DNA of 7,787 nucleotides, taken from the NCBI GenBank assembly GCA_051744245.1, contig JBNJCV010000072.1:1-7787 (forward strand), in the 5' to 3' direction. A program made the position numbers and the translations under genes. The notes below the pieces were generated by a model. The model was given only the letters and a program-made list of their open reading frames with translations, ran no database searches and was not told where the DNA came from. Shown piece by piece: positions 6,020 through 7,787 of this stretch (position 1 is its first letter; each line of letters starts with the position of its first letter). The DNA comes from M55B165 sp051744245 (GTDB lineage Bacteria; Actinomycetota; Humimicrobiia; Humimicrobiales; Humimicrobiaceae).

Positions 6020-7285
6020 GTGATAGATTTAGAATTATTGAGAGACAACCCGGAAATAATAAGGGAAGAAATAAAAAAAAGGGGAATGGAAATAGATGTA
6101 GACAGGGATATAGGGTTAGACGAAAAGAGAAGGAAGCTAATCTTTAAAGTGGATGAACTCAGGTCAAGGAAAAATGATGCAAGCAAAGAAATCCCTACCC
6201 TAAAAGGGGAAAAGAAGGACAGTTTAATCAAGCAGATGAAAGAGTTAAACAAGGAATTGGAGCTGCTGGAAGAAGAGCTTAAGGAAGTTGAACAGAAATT
6301 TTTTGACAGCCTGGCCAATTACCCTAACATATCCCATCCCAGCACCCCTGTAGGGAAGGGCGAAGAGGATAATGTTGTAGAATATTTCAAGGGGAAGAAA
6401 CCGGATTTTAGCTTTAAACCCAAAAACCATATACAGCTGGGGACCCAGCTTGATATTTTGGATGAGGAGAGGGCAGCCAAAATTTCCGGGTCAAGGTTTG
6501 TTTTTTTAAAAAATGAGGCAGTCTTGCTCGAGTTTGCCCTGATTGGTTATGTTTTTGATTTGCTTATAAAAAAAGGATTTGTCCCCATGGTTCCGCCCTC
6601 GCTGGTTAAAAAAGAAGCTATGTACGGGACTGGATTTTTTCCGGCTGAAAAAACCCAGTACTACAAAACGGAACTGGATGACTTGTACTTAATTGGTACT
6701 TCAGAGGTACCTCTGTGCGCTTACCATGCAGGCGAATTTTTGGATGCGGGGGATCTGCCAATCAAGTATGCCGGCTTTTCACCCTGCTATAGGAGGGAAG
6801 CTGGAACCTACGGTAAAGATATGGGGGGAATGTTTAGAGTACACCAGTTTGACAAGGTTGAGATGTTTGTATTCTCAAACCCTGAACAATCCTGGGATGA
6901 TTATGCCTACTTAAGGGATACAGTAGAAGAAATTATTTCAGGTTTGGGTCTTCATTACCGGATAATGAATATGTGTACCGGGGATATCGGCAACCCTAAT
7001 GTCAAAAAATATGACCTGGAAGCCTGGCTTCCTGGCCAGCAGAATTACAGGGAGCTTGCATCATGCAGCCATGATACTGATTACCAGGCCAGAAGGCTAA
7101 ACATAAAATACAGGGATGGAGACAAAAAAGACTTTGTCCATACCATGAATAGTACTGCTTGTGCTATAGGCAGGACATTGATAGCCATATATGAAAACTA
7201 TCAAACCGAAAAAGGGAATATTAAGATTCCTGATGTCCTGATTCCTTACATGGGCGGTAAAGATATTATCAGTGCAGAAAAGTAA
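6020..7285 (+). CDS. serS: Seryl-tRNA synthetase
   Basis: This class II synthetase attaches serine to tRNA-Ser (and to tRNA-Sec where present) in the cytoplasm. Its 421 residues match the bacterial family length. Residues 1 to about 105 start IDLELLRDNPEIIREEIKKRG and form the long antiparallel helical arm that grips the long variable arm of tRNA-Ser. The catalytic core shows GTSEVPL (226-232), motif 2 with FSPCYRREAGTYGKDMGGMF (253-272) followed by RVHQFDKVEMF, LASCS (346-350), and motif 3 NSTACAIGRTLIAIYENYQ (377-395). All expected ATP- and serine-binding motifs are present. The GTG at 6020 follows the pheA TAA with no gap, and AAAGG (6009-6013) lies six bases upstream inside pheA, which supports this start. 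Its substrate tRNA is encoded 41 bases downstream. Confidence 0.97.
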   Translation: MIDLELLRDNPEIIREEIKKRGMEIDVDRDIGLDEKRRKLIFKVDELRSRKNDASKEIPTLKGEKKDSLIKQMKELNKELELLEEELKEVEQKFFDSLANYPNISHPSTPVGKGEEDNVVEYFKGKKPDFSFKPKNHIQLGTQLDILDEERAAKISGSRFVFLKNEAVLLEFALIGYVFDLLIKKGFVPMVPPSLVKKEAMYGTGFFPAEKTQYYKTELDDLYLIGTSEVPLCAYHAGEFLDAGDLPIKYAGFSPCYRREAGTYGKDMGGMFRVHQFDKVEMFVFSNPEQSWDDYAYLRDTVEEIISGLGLHYRIMNMCTGDIGNPNVKKYDLEAWLPGQQNYRELASCSHDTDYQARRLNIKYRDGDKKDFVHTMNSTACAIGRTLIAIYENYQTEKGNIKIPDVLIPYMGGKDIISAEK

Positions 7286-7310
7286 GATTTTATTTATCCT
7301 AAAAAACGTG

Positions 7311-7316
7311 TATAAT
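7311..7316 (+). promoter_or_regulatory. -10 box of the tRNA-Ser promoter
   Basis: A consensus TATAAT lies 10 bases before the mature tRNA 5' end, so transcription would begin only a few bases upstream of the tRNA. The -35 region is weak (TTTTAT around 7288-7293). GTTGCCT after the box is fairly GC-rich, as in growth-rate-controlled stable RNA promoters; this last point is inference. Confidence 0.5.
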
Positions 7317-7326
7317 ATGTTGCCTG

Positions 7327-7416
7327 GGAGGGGTGGCAGAGTCTGGTTGATTGCGGCGGTCTTGAAAACCGTTGAGGGTTTTCTCTCCGGGGGTTCAAAT
7401 CCCTCCCCCTCCGCCA
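7327..7416 (+). tRNA. tRNA-Ser(UGA), CCA encoded
   Basis: The gene folds into a complete class II tRNA. The acceptor GGAGGGG (7327-7333) pairs with CCCCTCC (7406-7412), the discriminator base is G, and CCA (7414-7416) is encoded. The D arm is GCA/TGC (7336-7338 and 7352-7354). The anticodon stem GCGGT/ACCGT flanks the loop CTTGAAA (7361-7367), giving anticodon TGA (7363-7365), which reads UCN codons. A long variable arm GAGGG-TTTT-CTCTC (7374-7387) and the T loop TTCAAAT (7394-7400) complete it. The long variable arm and the discriminator G are serine identity features recognised by the synthetase encoded just upstream. Confidence 0.97.
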
Positions 7417-7485
7417 AAGTAAAATCAAAACCAATTTTAGGCTGGTAATTTCAGGTAATCCGGAATTTATTTTCTGCTTTTCTTA

Positions 7486-7522
7486 AATGAATTGTATAAT
7501 GTATTTAAAAGATTCATTATAC
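7486..7522. repeat. Two overlapping, mutually exclusive inverted repeats
   Basis: GTATAATG (7494-7501) pairs perfectly with CATTATAC (7515-7522). AATGAAT (7486-7492) pairs perfectly with ATTCATT (7512-7518). The right arms share CATT, so only one can form fully at a time. The first left arm contains TATAAT (7495-7500), without a good -35. A regulatory site is possible, but AT-rich chance pairing cannot be excluded. Confidence 0.5.
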
Positions 7523-7565
7523 GTGATGGCAATCATTAAGGGTTTCTGTAGTAATGATAACTTAC

Positions 7566-7584
7566 AGTTAAATATTCTTTAACT
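7566..7584. repeat. 7-bp perfect hairpin ahead of a small ORF
   Basis: AGTTAAA (7566-7572), loop TATTC and TTTAACT (7578-7584) are exactly complementary. AAAAGGGA follows at once, in ribosome-binding-site position for the ATG at 7597. No T-run follows, so it is not a clear + strand terminator. Confidence 0.5.
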
Positions 7585-7596
7585 AAAAGGGATTTA

Positions 7597-7736
7597 ATGG
7601 ACAGGAAAGAAATAGCAGCCTTTCTCTTGACAGCCTGAGGCGAAATAAAGAGTTTATTGCCCTGGGGACCTTTAATAGTCTGTTTATAATATGCAGTTAT
7701 CTGAGAGGGATGGACCAGTTCCTTACAGGGCGGTAG
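7597..7736 (+). pseudogene. Possible frameshifted start of an unrecognised gene
   Basis: AAAAGGGA (7585-7592) sits four bases before the ATG at 7597, a strong start signal, yet the ORF ends after 13 codons (MDRKEIAAFLLTA, TGA 7636-7638). Another frame becomes readable from about 7626, beginning DSLRRNKEFIALGTF and ending MDQFLTGR at TAG 7734-7736. Joining the two frames near 7624-7629 gives a smooth helix-rich sequence (IAAFLDSLRRNKEF), as expected from a one-base loss or two-base gain. A further tiny ORF starts at 7737 but stops at 7770-7772. I do not recognise the family. A decayed gene, a sequencing error in a gene running off the window, or chance are all possible. Confidence 0.25.
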
Positions 7737-7787
7737 ATGATTATTTTAAATAATAAAAGAGTAGGAAAATAATTGTAGTCCCCGGGA

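Larger units (their letters stand above)
7417..7787. other. 371-base region without an intact gene
   Basis: No ORF of convincing length lies on either strand after the tRNA. The stretch holds two overlapping inverted repeats (7486-7522), CTGTA/TACAG (7546-7567), a 7-bp hairpin (7566-7584), and a short broken ORF with a good ribosome-binding site (7597-7736). A perfect TTGACA at 7627-7632 has no matching -10 box. I see no clear intrinsic terminator after the tRNA and no repeat of the tRNA 3' end that would mark an integration site. Confidence 0.6.

Noticed and set aside
7097..7417. Minus-strand ORF of 106 codons overlapping the tRNA
   Set aside because: Its start (EGEGFEPPERKPSTVFKTAA) is the antisense translation of the tRNA-Ser gene, a well-known source of spurious proteins, and the rest lies antisense to serS.
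7417..7460. Intrinsic terminator after the tRNA
   Set aside because: Only a 4-bp ACCA/TGGT pairing with a long loop is present and no T-run follows.
7627..7632. Perfect TTGACA as a -35 box
   Set aside because: No -10-like hexamer occurs 15-19 bases downstream; the nearest TATAAT (7685-7690) is 52 bases away.
7327..7787. Integration site at the tRNA 3' end
   Set aside because: No second copy of the tRNA 3' end, integrase gene or other mobile-element gene is visible in the window.

Overview
The window reads as a piece of an AT-rich bacterial chromosome. Starts are ATG, GTG and TTG, genes are closely packed, and the tRNA encodes its own CCA. The adjacent pheA and serS resemble an arrangement seen loosely in Actinobacteria, so a low-GC actinobacterial or similar uncultured anaerobic lineage is possible. 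No taxon marker settles this, and the lineage is a low-confidence inference.

Left third (1-2295): a decayed carbohydrate-utilisation cluster, all on the + strand. It begins with a D-lyxose isomerase pseudogene (1-444) carrying three reading-frame shifts. A LacI-family repressor pseudogene (445-885) follows; its DNA-binding head is joined almost directly to its C-terminal tail. Next is one intact gene (969-2138) for a uroporphyrinogen-decarboxylase-fold protein that is not HemE. A short ORF (2140-2295) begins like a sugar ABC transporter ATPase and then runs into unrelated sequence. This part is visibly more A/T-rich in codon use than the rest.

Middle (2296-5093): a promoter region with an 11-bp tandem repeat and a TATAAT enclosed by a perfect inverted repeat. 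It leads into three genes: a membrane-anchored coiled-coil M23 (LytM) peptidase, an ABC-2 type exporter ATPase, and its six-helix permease, whose start overlaps the ATPase stop.

Right part (5094-7787): a new promoter, then pheA (prephenate dehydratase with ACT domain) and serS (seryl-tRNA synthetase), whose GTG start directly follows the pheA stop. A complete tRNA-Ser(UGA) gene with its own TATAAT box comes next. The last 371 bases hold several inverted repeats and a short, broken ORF behind a good ribosome-binding site.

Across the window, housekeeping genes sit beside the remains of a sugar locus. I see no CRISPR array, transposase, phage gene or toxin-antitoxin pair, and no convincing case for an undescribed multi-gene system. 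The points most worth checking are the lone intact URO-D-like gene among pseudogenes, the perfect 12-bp hairpin inside pheA, and the inverted-repeat -10 element before the peptidase gene.
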